Part shown: piece by piece, positions 46,019 to 55,461 of the stretch
How the letters are laid out: each line of letters begins with the position of its first letter
How positions within the stretch are numbered: position 1 is the stretch's first letter
NCBI RefSeq assembly: GCF_002117145.1
Contig: NZ_CP008743.1
Span: 744,001 to 808,000, forward strand
Source: Candidatus Nucleicultrix amoebiphila FS5
Lineage (GTDB): Bacteria > Pseudomonadota > Alphaproteobacteria > Caedimonadales > Nucleicultricaceae
Reading direction: 5' to 3'
Length of the DNA: 64,000 bases
Translations under genes and position numbers: made by a program
The notes under the pieces: generated by a model
What the model saw: only the letters and a program-made list of their open reading frames with translations
What the model was told of the DNA's origin: nothing
The model's database searches: none

Positions 46019-47425
46019 ATGAAGAATTTCTTACATTATTTACTAATCGGTTGCTTTTTAATTTCGCTGTCAGCCTGTACAAAAAATTCCTTTGAGGACA
46101 CCCCACAAACTACTTTAAAAATTTGCACTGGATTCTCTGGGAAAATCCATGAAGCCTTTTTGCTTTATCTCGAGGCTTTCAATAAATCTCAAACTTCAGT
46201 AAAAGCGGAAGTGGTCGATAAAGGAAACTATCTTGATGTCTTTAAAACTGTTATCGCAGAAAAAGACAAACCGTTAGAGGCACGTCCAGATCTCTATCAT
46301 ATTTCAGAGTTCGCTTCTCCCACCATCATCGCGCACTATCAAAATTCAACATCTCAGGGGAAAAAACTAATCCCTGTTGGAGAAATTATCCCTGCACTGA
46401 ATGATATGCAATTCTTTGCAGGTCTTGAAGAAAACTACGGTTTAAACGGAACTCTTCTTGGATTTCCTTTTAATCCTTCAATGGGGATCATGTTCGTCAA
46501 TCAAGAACTTCTTCAGAAGGCCTATGGACCCAACTATCAATGGAAATACAGTACACCAATGTCATGGGACGAACTCATTGCTTTTACAGAAAAAACTCTC
46601 GGCATTTTAAGAACTAAAGAACCAGGAAAGAAATTCTATGGATTCACTTTCCCATGGAGTGCTGCTTATACTTATGAATATCTTACTTCTATGACCAATA
46701 TGCCTATCACAACTCATGAAAATGGTTTTGATGATATGTACAAAGCACGCTTCATTCTTCATAGAAATCCCCATATCATTGATTTTTTTGAAAAACTTCG
46801 TCAATGGTCAAAACAAGACATTTACAGATATGTCAGTGATTTTTCTAATGTTGCTGAAGAAGCCTTTGCCCAAGGCGACACTTTAATTCTTATGCAGGGC
46901 GTTGGACGCCTTAATGATATTCAGAAAGAAATCAGTAAAGCGAAACAAAAATTTGATTTAAGTTTTGCGCCTTTGCCTTATGACCGTAAAGCGATTGAGT
47001 CACCCTATGCTCCTAAAATTGGAGGAGGAGCCTTTTGGGCAACGAACAAAAGCGAAGGCGTGAGACTGTTTCTTGACTTTGTATCAACGCCTGAAAATCA
47101 AGTTCTCTGGAGTAAATTAAGCGGTTATATGCCTTCTACTATAAAGGCTCATCAAATTTTAGAAGAACGTAATTTTTATCAGTCAAATCCTGCCGTAAAA
47201 ATAGCACTGTCACAAGTGATAGAGAGGCCATGGAGTCTGTTAACACACACACGTTTAGGAGATTATGGTGATATCCGTGGCAAGCTGTTTAACGGGATGT
47301 TAGTTCAATTTTTGAACAGCACACAAGACGCCAAAGAATTTTTAAAGAGTTTTGATACCAACGCGAATGAAAAACTTGAAGTGTTTGCTTTGGAAAAGCT
47401 CAAATCAAACCCTGAAAATAATTAA
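46019..47425 (+). CDS. Family 1 ABC solute-binding lipoprotein (UgpB-like)
   Basis: 468 residues; lipoprotein signal ending ISLSACTKN (Cys20). The mature part is a classic family 1 binding fold close to sn-glycerol-3-phosphate-binding UgpB: GLNGTLLGFPFNPSMGIMFVNQELLQ, PMSWDELIAFTEKTL, GQGDTLILMQGVG-like region and GGGAFWATNKSEGVRLFLDFVSTPENQ. No ugpA, E or C genes are adjacent, so the importer partners lie elsewhere or are lost. The gene follows the P-loop protein by 42 bases. Confidence 0.85.
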   Translation: MKNFLHYLLIGCFLISLSACTKNSFEDTPQTTLKICTGFSGKIHEAFLLYLEAFNKSQTSVKAEVVDKGNYLDVFKTVIAEKDKPLEARPDLYHISEFASPTIIAHYQNSTSQGKKLIPVGEIIPALNDMQFFAGLEENYGLNGTLLGFPFNPSMGIMFVNQELLQKAYGPNYQWKYSTPMSWDELIAFTEKTLGILRTKEPGKKFYGFTFPWSAAYTYEYLTSMTNMPITTHENGFDDMYKARFILHRNPHIIDFFEKLRQWSKQDIYRYVSDFSNVAEEAFAQGDTLILMQGVGRLNDIQKEISKAKQKFDLSFAPLPYDRKAIESPYAPKIGGGAFWATNKSEGVRLFLDFVSTPENQVLWSKLSGYMPSTIKAHQILEERNFYQSNPAVKIALSQVIERPWSLLTHTRLGDYGDIRGKLFNGMLVQFLNSTQDAKEFLKSFDTNANEKLEVFALEKLKSNPENN

Positions 47426-47445
47426 CATATGTGAAAATGTTAGTC

Positions 47446-47476
47446 AAAGACCTCCGTCTACGGAAGAGGTTTGTTT
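47446..47476 (+). terminator. Weak terminator after the UgpB-like gene
   Basis: AGACCTCCG-TCTA-CGGAAGAGGT forms an imperfect stem followed by TTTGTTTTG. Confidence 0.45.
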
Positions 47477-47481
47477 TGTAT

Positions 47482-47513
47482 AAAAAAATAGTGCCCTTTT
47501 TTCAAAGAGCACT
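47482..47513 (-). terminator. Rho-independent terminator of the parvulin gene
   Basis: On the minus strand a 10-bp stem (AGTGCTCTTT with AAAGGGCACT, one T.G pair) around a GAAA loop is followed by A and seven T. It lies 38 bases after the stop at 47552. Confidence 0.85.
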
Positions 47514-47551
47514 TTTAATCGCGGCGTTAGATAATAAACGATGAGAGAAAA

Positions 47552-48550
47552 TTATTTCTTCTCTTCATCCTTTTTTTCGTCTTTTTTATCATCTTGAGCA
47601 GCATCGGAAGAAGAATTATCTGTAGAGTTACCGCCGTTCAGATCAAAACCTTCCTTATCTGGCTTGCCATTTTCATCGAAAAGCTCAACTTTTACTTTAC
47701 CACGAAGATCTTTTACCAGCTTTAACATGGCTTTCTCTTGAAGTTCACGACCAATGTCTTCTTTAACCTCTTCAAGAGCGTGTGGTTTTGCTTTACGACG
47801 ATCATCAACCTTCAATATGTGCCAACCAAAATCAGATTTAACCGGTGATTTAGAGAAACCACCTGACTTAAGTTCCATGGCAGCCTTTAAGAACATTGGA
47901 GGCACCATATCGCCTTCGGAAATATACCCAAGATCTCCGCCTTCACTCGCAGTTGATTTATCAATGGAAAACTCACGAGCAAGCTTCAAGAAATCTTCTC
48001 CTTCTTCAAGGCGCTTAATGATTTTCTTAGCTGTTGCTTCGTCCTTCACAACGACATGACGAACTTTAACTTCTTCTTTTCCTTTGGGGAATTCTTTTAC
48101 ATAAGCGTCATAAGCTTCTTTAACAGCCTTTTCGTTCAAGTGCTGGCCTACTTCCTTACCTAAGAAAGCTTGGATTTTTACTTGCAGTATAGCTTGATCA
48201 ATGGCTGCTTGAACCTTTGGATCTTTTTCAACGCCAGAATTTTTTGCAGCATCAGTAATGATCTTTAGATCAACCAATTGGTTGCGCAATCCCTTCCAAA
48301 GCTTCTTTTTATCTTTTGCTTGTTGAAGCAATTGCTTTGGTAAAATCTTTTCCATAGCCTTAACTTCGCTAGAATAAATTGATTCACCATCAACTTTCGC
48401 TACAACTGTACCTTTTTTATCGCCTTTTTCAGCTTTTTCAGACTTTTCTGCTTTTGCTGCATCTTCTTGAGCAAAAACTGGCAAAGCATTTGAAGCCATG
48501 ACAGTTGCAAGAACAGTAGCAACAGTTGCAATTTTGAATCTTATCGTCAT
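47552..48550 (-). CDS. Exported parvulin-type peptidyl-prolyl isomerase
   Basis: Periplasmic foldase of the PrsA/SurA/PpiC type, 332 residues. The signal peptide ends in ALPVFA (near 27), then a Lys/Glu-rich stretch and a SurA-N-like helical region (about 50-150). A single parvulin domain (about 162-258; VRHVVVKDEATAKKIIKRLEEGEDFLKLAREFSID, GGDLGYISEGDMVPPMF, SPVKSDFGWHILKVDDRR) is complete. The C-terminus is an unusual low-complexity tail of Asp, Lys, Ser and Asn (about 300-332). It is divergent from secA with 215 bases between; a role in folding Sec-exported proteins fits. Confidence 0.92.
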   Translation of the reverse strand: MTIRFKIATVATVLATVMASNALPVFAQEDAAKAEKSEKAEKGDKKGTVVAKVDGESIYSSEVKAMEKILPKQLLQQAKDKKKLWKGLRNQLVDLKIITDAAKNSGVEKDPKVQAAIDQAILQVKIQAFLGKEVGQHLNEKAVKEAYDAYVKEFPKGKEEVKVRHVVVKDEATAKKIIKRLEEGEDFLKLAREFSIDKSTASEGGDLGYISEGDMVPPMFLKAAMELKSGGFSKSPVKSDFGWHILKVDDRRKAKPHALEEVKEDIGRELQEKAMLKLVKDLRGKVKVELFDENGKPDKEGFDLNGGNSTDNSSSDAAQDDKKDEKKDEEKK

Positions 48551-48765
48551 CGTTTATTCCTTTCTCAACGATTTAAATTTGGCCTTCTATCTTAAGATTA
48601 TATATAATGTTTACCATTACATTAATCAAAGGCTAGGGTTCGCAAAACGAAAGAAATGATAAGTGCATCACTTTTGCTTGCAATCTAAGGCCCCTGGAGT
48701 ATAAAAACTGTCTTTATGAATACAGTTTTTAACACCTAGAAAATTTAACAAGGGCAAAGATATCA

Positions 48766-51507
48766 ATGTTTTCATCATTATTCCAGCGTCTTTTTGGCTC
48801 AGCTAATGAACGTTTCCTAAAAAAGCTAAAACCCATGGTAGCAGCCATTAATGCCCTTGAACCGGAATTAGAAAAACTTTCTGACACCGAACTTCAAGCA
48901 AGAACCAATTGGTTTCGGGAGCGCTTAAAGAAAGGGGAAACCTTAGATAACATCTTAATAGAAGCTTTCGCAACTGTTCGTGAAGCTTCAAAACGTACCT
49001 TAGGGCTTAGACATTTTGATGTTCAGATGATGGGCGGAATGATTCTTCATCGTGGCATGATTGCTGAAATGTGCACCGGTGAAGGTAAAACTCTTGTTGC
49101 AACCTTACCTGTCTATCTGAATGCACTTACAGGCAAAGGAGTGCACGTTGTAACTGTCAACGACTATTTGGCAAGCCGTGACGCTGCTGAAATGGGAAGA
49201 ATCTATAATTTTCTAGGACTTACAGTCGGCTGTATTTTAAATGATCTCGACGACGATGAACGACGTACAGCCTATGCTGCAGATGTTACTTATGCAACCA
49301 ACAATGAGATTGGTTTCGACTACTTAAGAGATAACATGAAATTTCGTTTAGATGACATGGTCTTGAGAGATTTCAATTATGCTATTGTCGACGAAGTAGA
49401 CAGTATTTTAATCGATGAAGCCAGAACTCCCCTCATTATTTCAGGTGCTGCTGAAGATTCTTCACAGCTATACATTGCTGTTAATAAACTGATCCCTCAT
49501 CTTGTTCCAGAAGATTATGAAAAAGACGAAAAAGCACGTGCAATTACTTTAACAGAAATTGGGTCTCAGAAAATTGAGGATTTGCTTGCTAAAAGTGGCT
49601 TGATGCAAGGCGGATCACTTTATGATGTTAACAATATTCTTCTTGTTCATCATGTGAACCAAGCTCTCAAAGCGCACAAACTTTTTACAAGAGATGTGGA
49701 TTACATCGTTAAAGAAAACAAAGTTATTATCATTGATGAATTCACCGGCCGTATGATGGAAGGACGTCGTTATTCTGATGGTCTTCATCAAGCTCTTGAA
49801 GCTAAAGAAAACGTGGAAATTCAGATGGAGAACCAAACTTTGGCCTCTATCACTTTCCAAAACCTCTTCAGGCTTTATAAAAAACTCGCAGGTATGACAG
49901 GAACTGCGGCTACTGAAGCTTCTGAATTTGGTGACATCTATAAACTTGAAGTTCTTACAGTTCCAACCAACTTACCCTTGGTCAGAAAAGATCACGACGA
50001 TGAAATTTATCGATCGGCCGAAGAAAAATACGATGCCATCATCAAGCTTATTGAGGAAAGAAACAAATTAGGTCAACCAATGTTGGTTGGCACGACCAGC
50101 ATTGAAAAGTCTGAGCTACTTTCGTCCAAGTTAAGAAGCAAGAACATTGAACACAAAGTATTGAATGCGCGTCATCACGAGCAAGAAGCCGCCATCGTTG
50201 CTCAAGCCGGTAGACCGTATGCTGTTACTATCGCCACGAATATGGCTGGTCGTGGTACGGACATTAAACTGGGCGGCAACTTAGAAATGCGCATTGAGCT
50301 TGAATTATCAGACATTACTGATGAGAAAGAACGGGCTCAACGAATTGAAGCTCTCAAAAAAGAAATCCAAGAAGCGAGTGAGTTTGTTAAAAATGCTGGT
50401 GGTCTTTATGTCGTTGGTACTGAACGTCATGAAAGCCGTCGTATCGATAATCAGCTCAGGGGTCGCTCTGGTCGTCAAGGAGACAATGGTATGTCTAAGT
50501 TCTTCCTATCTTTGGAAGACGACCTTATGCGCATTTTTGGCTCGCAGCGCCTTGATACCTGGTTACAGAAACTAGGATTGCAAAAAGGTGAAGCTATTAT
50601 TCATCCACTTATTAATAAAAGTATCGAACGCGCTCAACAAAAAGTTGAAGCCCGTAACTATGATATTCGTAAACATCTCTTAAAGTATGATGATGTGATG
50701 AATGACCAAAGAAAAGTCATTTATGAGCAGCGCAAAGATATTATGAGCCAAGATGATGTTAGCAGTGCCATTTTGGATATGCGCCAAGACGTCCTTGAGA
50801 CAACAGTGAGACGCTTTATTCCAGTCAATGCTTATCCTGACCAATGGGATGTGGATGCACTCCATGAAGAATGTTTGCGCCTTTTCTCTCTTGATCTGCC
50901 TATTGCTGAGTGGGCTCAAGAAGAAGGCATTGCAGATATGGAGATCATCGAACGTATTTCTAAAGCATGTGATGACAAGATTCAGGAAAAGGAAAAACTT
51001 TATGGCAGCTCTCTCTTACGAGCCGCTGAAAAAGGTATATTGTTGCGTATCCTTGATCAATCTTGGAAAGACCATTTGCATACGCTTGATCATTTGCGTC
51101 AAGGCATTAACCTCAGAGCTTATGCACAACGCGATCCGCTCAATGAATATAAGCAAGAGGCTTTCATGCTTTTTCAGGAAATGCTTGTGCGCGTGCGCGA
51201 AGCTGTTACGAGCGCTATTTTCCATCTACAAATGCAAGAATCTTCTGAAGAAGAAATCATGGATGCCGCTTTTGAAGATGCCGAAGAAGCAAATCGTAAT
51301 GTAACTCTTCAAAGACCAACCCTTGACGGTGAAGACGAAAGTTCTCTTCTGACAGCAAAAAAAGAATCTGTCGCTAATCGCCTGATGAAAAATCGTAAGA
51401 AAACCAAAGGATCACCTTACGAAGGCATAAACCGAAATGCTCAATGTCCTTGTGGCTCTGGGAAACGCTACAAACACTGTCATGGCAAGAATGAAGAAAA
51501 CGAATAA
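48766..51507 (+). CDS. secA: Preprotein translocase ATPase SecA
   Basis: Motor that pushes unfolded preproteins through SecYEG. The 913 residues contain all parts: GEGKTL (Walker A) in [37 protein letters not shown], the preprotein cross-linking domain, second nucleotide-binding domain ([30 protein letters not shown]), helical scaffold/wing ([24 protein letters not shown]) and the C-terminal zinc/SecB-binding motif [14 protein letters not shown]. It is full length. The conserved SecB/lipid-binding tail suggests SecB is used. It precedes an exported-protein gene by 113 bases. Confidence 0.98.
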   Translation: MFSSLFQRLFGSANERFLKKLKPMVAAINALEPELEKLSDTELQARTNWFRERLKKGETLDNILIEAFATVREASKRTLGLRHFDVQMMGGMILHRGMIAEMCTGEGKTLVATLPVYLNALTGKGVHVVTVNDYLASRDAAEMGRIYNFLGLTVGCILNDLDDDERRTAYAADVTYATNNEIGFDYLRDNMKFRLDDMVLRDFNYAIVDEVDSILIDEARTPLIISGAAEDSSQLYIAVNKLIPHLVPEDYEKDEKARAITLTEIGSQKIEDLLAKSGLMQGGSLYDVNNILLVHHVNQALKAHKLFTRDVDYIVKENKVIIIDEFTGRMMEGRRYSDGLHQALEAKENVEIQMENQTLASITFQNLFRLYKKLAGMTGTAATEASEFGDIYKLEVLTVPTNLPLVRKDHDDEIYRSAEEKYDAIIKLIEERNKLGQPMLVGTTSIEKSELLSSKLRSKNIEHKVLNARHHEQEAAIVAQAGRPYAVTIATNMAGRGTDIKLGGNLEMRIELELSDITDEKERAQRIEALKKEIQEASEFVKNAGGLYVVGTERHESRRIDNQLRGRSGRQGDNGMSKFFLSLEDDLMRIFGSQRLDTWLQKLGLQKGEAIIHPLINKSIERAQQKVEARNYDIRKHLLKYDDVMNDQRKVIYEQRKDIMSQDDVSSAILDMRQDVLETTVRRFIPVNAYPDQWDVDALHEECLRLFSLDLPIAEWAQEEGIADMEIIERISKACDDKIQEKEKLYGSSLLRAAEKGILLRILDQSWKDHLHTLDHLRQGINLRAYAQRDPLNEYKQEAFMLFQEMLVRVREAVTSAIFHLQMQESSEEEIMDAAFEDAEEANRNVTLQRPTLDGEDESSLLTAKKESVANRLMKNRKKTKGSPYEGINRNAQCPCGSGKRYKHCHGKNEENE

Positions 51508-51620
51508 AAATCCTTCTGCTTTTGGAAACGAAAAATCCCTTCTTATTTGAGAAGAATTGACTCTATTCCCTATTTAAGGGATACTATTTATGGGCTTCAC
51601 TATAATTTTGGAGAACATAA

Positions 51621-52457
51621 ATGAAAAATTTACGAAGGGGTCTTATCGTACTGAGTTGCGTCAGTATGGCCGCCTTATTAGCACCCGCTGAAACGCAAGC
51701 GGCTTTTGGTCGATCTGATGCCTCAAAAGCACGTCAAGAAAACCCAAGTCCAATTGGTAACAAAGATTGTGCCGATAAACCTATAGTCTATAAGGGCAAA
51801 AAGATTAAACCCTGTGCAAACCAAGAAGATTTATGTGGCGTCAAAAGTCCTCTCACGAGAGATCAACAGAAAGCAGAAGGATCCTGGTGTCTTCAATATT
51901 GTAGTCCAGCAGCTTATAGTAAACCTGATAAAAAACAACTCGCTAAAGCTAACGAAACAAAAAAGATAGTTGAGGCTTGTACATTAAAGTGGGCGCCTCC
52001 AGTCTCAGCACCAGTAAGTACGCCCACATCTACAAAAACACCGCCCTCGACAATGACACCAGAGCCTGTAAAAGAGGTAGTACCACAACAATCATCTACG
52101 AAAACACCGATCTCAACAACTATTCCAGAGCCTGTAAAAGAGGTAGTACCACAACCACCAACGCCTCCGACTCCTCCTCCGCTTCCAAAGCCCGTCACAG
52201 GAACAGGTACAAGCACTCCTTCTCACACAACTGGCGGTCCAAAATCATCTTCAGGTGATAATCGTGCAGCCCTAAAAGCGCAGATTGAAGCTCGCAAAGA
52301 CAAAGGTACTGAGGGTTTGAAGCATATTAAACCCGTTGAAAAGGAAAAAACATCTGGTAGTTTCATTGCTGATGCTCTTAAGAAAAAGTTTCAACATGCG
52401 AATCCAGACGAAGAGCCAGAAGAGTCAACAACCGCAAAAGAAGAGTGGGAGAATTAA
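51621..52457 (+). CDS. Exported proline-rich protein with WASP/VCA-like C-terminus
   Basis: 278 residues, no known family. Signal peptide 1-27 (cut near TQA). A cysteine-rich head has Cys 50, 65, 72, 90, 94, 120 (WCLQYCS at 89-95). A Thr/Pro linker holds two 22-residue tandem repeats ending EPVKEVVPQ (134-177). Then a polyproline tract VPQPPTPPTPPPLPKP (176-191) and a WH2-like segment at 213-236 (RAALKAQIEARKD then GLKHI, with a longer loop than usual). An amphipathic helix follows (246-259, FIADALKKKFQHAN), and an acidic tail (263-278) ends EEWEN. This order (polyPro, WH2, central helix, acidic end with Trp) is that of Arp2/3 activators. A strong terminator follows. The function is inferred from motifs only. 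Confidence 0.75.
   Translation: MKNLRRGLIVLSCVSMAALLAPAETQAAFGRSDASKARQENPSPIGNKDCADKPIVYKGKKIKPCANQEDLCGVKSPLTRDQQKAEGSWCLQYCSPAAYSKPDKKQLAKANETKKIVEACTLKWAPPVSAPVSTPTSTKTPPSTMTPEPVKEVVPQQSSTKTPISTTIPEPVKEVVPQPPTPPTPPPLPKPVTGTGTSTPSHTTGGPKSSSGDNRAALKAQIEARKDKGTEGLKHIKPVEKEKTSGSFIADALKKKFQHANPDEEPEESTTAKEEWEN
52023..52154 (+). repeat. 66-bp tandem repeat, two copies, in the linker
   Basis: The units 52023-52088 and 52089-52154 are in frame (22 codons). Their last 30 bases (CCAGAGCCTGTAAAAGAGG...) are identical, while the first halves have diverged. Confidence 0.85.
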
Positions 52458-52485
52458 GCTCTTTTAATGTTTCTTTCACCCTTCA

Positions 52486-52517
52486 AAGCACGCTGTGAAA
52501 ACACGGCGTGCTTTTTT
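52486..52517 (+). terminator. Rho-independent terminator after the VCA-like gene
   Basis: A 12-bp stem AAGCACGCTGTG/CACGGCGTGCTT (one T.G pair) with an AAAA loop ends in six T. It separates the exported-protein gene from tssF. Confidence 0.92.
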
Positions 52518-52606
52518 ATGATTCTTAAAAAGCATAAATGTCTAGCCAGAATTAAGATCTTGTGCCATTTTTATAGAAAAGCAATAAATACTAAAGGGAG
52601 CCTGGT

Positions 52607-54406
52607 TTGGAAGCCTTAGATCCGTTTTTTGAGTATTATCAACGGGAATTGCGTTACTTGAGAAATTCTGGGGCACGCTTTGCTCGAGAATTTCCTAAAA
52701 TTGCTAAGCGACTGGATCTAGGTACCACTGAATCTTCTGATCCTCATGTTGAACGATTGTTGGAATCCTTTGCATTTCTAACGGCCAGACTACAGCGCAC
52801 CATTGATGATGACTTCCCTCAAATTACCAATGCCTTATTAGGAGCATTGTATCCCCAATTCACCGAGCCTATGCCTTCCTTAACGATTGCTAAATTTGAC
52901 ACAGCCGCCGAAGTAGGAAAACTTACTGCTCCATATATTGTTCCTCAAGGAACTGGACTTTATACTTTTAGTAGCAACGATGAAATTTGCAATTTTAAAA
53001 CTTGTTATGAGACTCAATTAGTCCCTATTAATGTTGTGGCCGTTGATGTTGTTTCAACCAGAGCAGTAGACCTCAGTCATGTCATCAAAAGCAATCGAGC
53101 GCTGAAGATTACACTTCAATCTTTTGCTGGCTCTTTTAAAAAAGTAGGTGTTGAGTCACTACGGTTCTACATCTCTGGAAATCTAGTTTTGCAAAATCAA
53201 ATTTTCGCAGCCCTTTTTGCTCAAGATCCTATGGTTGTCGCTCAAAGCACGCAAGGTATTCGTATGCTTCCTATGGGGTCTATTGAACAAGTTGGATTTA
53301 AGGATAATGAAAAACTTGTTCCAACCTCTCACAAACATCATGCAGGTCATCGGTTGCTTTTTGAGTATTTTCATTTTCCTGAAAAATTCTTATTTTTTGA
53401 TATCTTGAATCTCAATCAGGATTTTGAAGAAGATACCCTTGATATTTATATTTCCCTCGCAACAACTGTCCCCCTTAAACAAGGTGACGTGGGCATCAAT
53501 AATTTCCTTTTAGGGTGCACTCCTATCATCAATTTGTTCCCAAAAATTAGCGAGCCCATTAAGCTTGATCATCGCATTGCTGAATATCGTCTTGTTGGTG
53601 ATCAGAGATTAGAAAATTCAACCGAAATTCACTCTATCCTTAAGGTAAATGCGGCTCTTGAAGAAGTAGATTCAACAAAAGAGTTTCTCCCTTATTTTGG
53701 ATTCAACCATCAATATCCAGATAGAGAAGATCGCTCTTTCTGGCATGCACGCCGTATCCCTGCAATAAACGCAGACCTTGAGGGCACAGATATTATGCTG
53801 TCTTTTGTGGATTTTGATTTTAATCCAAAACTGCCAGCCAATGACGTAATTTATGCCCACCTCATGTGCACAAATCGAGGATTAGCGCATCAAATTCCTT
53901 CAGGTGGTATTCTTCAACCAGAAGTGGCTGTTCCAGCGTCGTCCATTTATTGTCTAGAAAGACCCACGGTACAATCCTACCCTCCCATGGAAGGGAAAAC
54001 ACAATGGCAGCTTATCTCTAACCTTTGTTTGAATCATCTTTCTTTATCCAATGAGTCAGAAAGCTTACAAGCTCTAAAAGAAATAGTCCGCCTTTATTCC
54101 AATCTTAAAAACGTGAATGATCGTCCTGAGATCGAATCTCTCTCAAAACTCGAAACCTCACTGATTACGCATCGCATTAGCATGGACGCTTGGCGGGGAT
54201 TTGTGCAAGGTACTAAAATCAGTTTAACTTTTGATCAAATCGGAGATAAAGAAACGAATGCTCTTTTATTTTCTTCGGTCATGAATCATTTCTTTTCGCT
54301 TTTTGCCACCTTAAACTCTTTTACTCAACTGGAAATTAAAAGTACAAAATTAACTGAGACTTGGAAACTATGGCAGCCCCTCGCCGGAAACAAAAAACTT
54401 CTCTAG
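52607..54406 (+). CDS. tssF: Type VI secretion baseplate subunit TssF
   Basis: Baseplate wedge component of the T6SS (VasA/ImpG). The 599 residues begin with the diagnostic DPFFEYYQRELRYLRNSGARFAREFPKIAKRLDL, DPHVERLLESFAFLTARLQRTIDDDFPQITNALLGALYPQF and PMPSLTIAKFD. The start is TTG 52607 with AAAGGGAG about 8 bases upstream. It overlaps tssG by 37 bases, the normal pairing, as TssF2-TssG form the wedge complex. No other T6SS gene (tssA-C, E, H, J-M, hcp, vgrG) is in the window. Confidence 0.96.
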   Translation: MEALDPFFEYYQRELRYLRNSGARFAREFPKIAKRLDLGTTESSDPHVERLLESFAFLTARLQRTIDDDFPQITNALLGALYPQFTEPMPSLTIAKFDTAAEVGKLTAPYIVPQGTGLYTFSSNDEICNFKTCYETQLVPINVVAVDVVSTRAVDLSHVIKSNRALKITLQSFAGSFKKVGVESLRFYISGNLVLQNQIFAALFAQDPMVVAQSTQGIRMLPMGSIEQVGFKDNEKLVPTSHKHHAGHRLLFEYFHFPEKFLFFDILNLNQDFEEDTLDIYISLATTVPLKQGDVGINNFLLGCTPIINLFPKISEPIKLDHRIAEYRLVGDQRLENSTEIHSILKVNAALEEVDSTKEFLPYFGFNHQYPDREDRSFWHARRIPAINADLEGTDIMLSFVDFDFNPKLPANDVIYAHLMCTNRGLAHQIPSGGILQPEVAVPASSIYCLERPTVQSYPPMEGKTQWQLISNLCLNHLSLSNESESLQALKEIVRLYSNLKNVNDRPEIESLSKLETSLITHRISMDAWRGFVQGTKISLTFDQIGDKETNALLFSSVMNHFFSLFATLNSFTQLEIKSTKLTETWKLWQPLAGNKKLL

Positions 54407-55404
54407 AAGATACTCTTTTTAACGAGAGTTATCATTTTGAGTTTCATCAAGCCGTCAAGGTTTTGGAACTCATGTATCCAAAAGCCAAACCTTTGGGAGA
54501 AACTTTTCATCCTGAAAAGGAAGTGGTTTCTATTAAATCGCGTATCTTATTATCCTATCCTTCGAGCGATATTTTCAGTCTCAGCCAAAATAAGGATTCC
54601 CTGACGCCTACAGTTATGCAAGTAAACTTTATGGGACTTGCTGGCATGGGGGGGCCGCTGCCAATGCCCCATACAGAAAAGATCATTAGACGTCTTCAGA
54701 ATAAAGACACTGCAATTCAGGAATTTCTCAATATTTTTAACCATAGGCTGATCTCCATTCTCCATCGCGTTCGCAAAAAATATACAATTGGATTAATGAC
54801 AACAGCGCCTGAAAAGACTGCTCTGGCGCGCATTCTTTTTTCATCTATGGGACTTGGACATCAAAGTCTCAAAAATCGTTTTAACTTTCGTGATAATACA
54901 TTGCTTTCTCTGGCAGGCTTATTTTGGACACAACAGCGTTCAGCAGAAGGACTACGTGTATTGCTGGAAAACTATTTCGAAGTTCCGGTAATGGTTCAAC
55001 AGCTCCAAGGGCGTTGGCAAGATATTAATGAAACAGATCAAACCACTCTTGGGATCAACGGTAAAAATAATATTTTAGGGCTCAGTGCTACAGCCGGTAC
55101 TCATTTTTGGGATCAAGAAAGCAGACTTATTATTAAAATTGGCCCTTTGAATCAAAAGAAATTCCTACAGTTCTTACGCGGAGGAACACTCTATGATCCT
55201 CTTTGTCAACTCATCCGATTTTATTTAAGTATTCAAAACAGTTATGAGATTAATCTAGTGATCAAAGCAAGCGATGTAATGGCTTCACGTTTAGATCGTA
55301 AAACATCCCTAGCATGGACATCCTGGCTTAAAGAGGCTCCATTTACACATGATGATGATCAGGTTCTTCTTAATCCAGAACTTTTACCACCAGTTGACAA
55401 TTAA
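54370..55404 (+). CDS. tssG: Type VI secretion baseplate subunit TssG
   Basis: Partner of TssF in the baseplate wedge (VasB/ImpH). Recognised by YHFEFHQAVKVLELMYP near the start, VNFMGLAGMGGPLPMPHTEKI, LNIFNHRLISILHRVRKKY, LLSLAGLFWTQQRSAEGLRVLLENYFEVPVMVQQLQGRW and the C-terminal RFYLSIQNSYEINLVIKASDV. ATG 54370 (344 aa) is chosen; an in-frame TTG at 54361 is possible. It overlaps tssF. The 57 bases to metN contain no terminator, so read-through into metNIQ is possible. Confidence 0.95.
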   Translation: MAAPRRKQKTSLEDTLFNESYHFEFHQAVKVLELMYPKAKPLGETFHPEKEVVSIKSRILLSYPSSDIFSLSQNKDSLTPTVMQVNFMGLAGMGGPLPMPHTEKIIRRLQNKDTAIQEFLNIFNHRLISILHRVRKKYTIGLMTTAPEKTALARILFSSMGLGHQSLKNRFNFRDNTLLSLAGLFWTQQRSAEGLRVLLENYFEVPVMVQQLQGRWQDINETDQTTLGINGKNNILGLSATAGTHFWDQESRLIIKIGPLNQKKFLQFLRGGTLYDPLCQLIRFYLSIQNSYEINLVIKASDVMASRLDRKTSLAWTSWLKEAPFTHDDDQVLLNPELLPPVDN

Positions 55405-55461
55405 CAGTTTTAGGGCTACACAGTATATCTTATTGTATCCATCAGGAGATTTCCTTTCTCA

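Noticed and set aside
52023-52154. CRISPR-like or phage-type repeat
   Set aside because: Two in-frame 66-bp units inside a coding linker without spacers; a protein tandem repeat. No CRISPR array is visible anywhere in the window.
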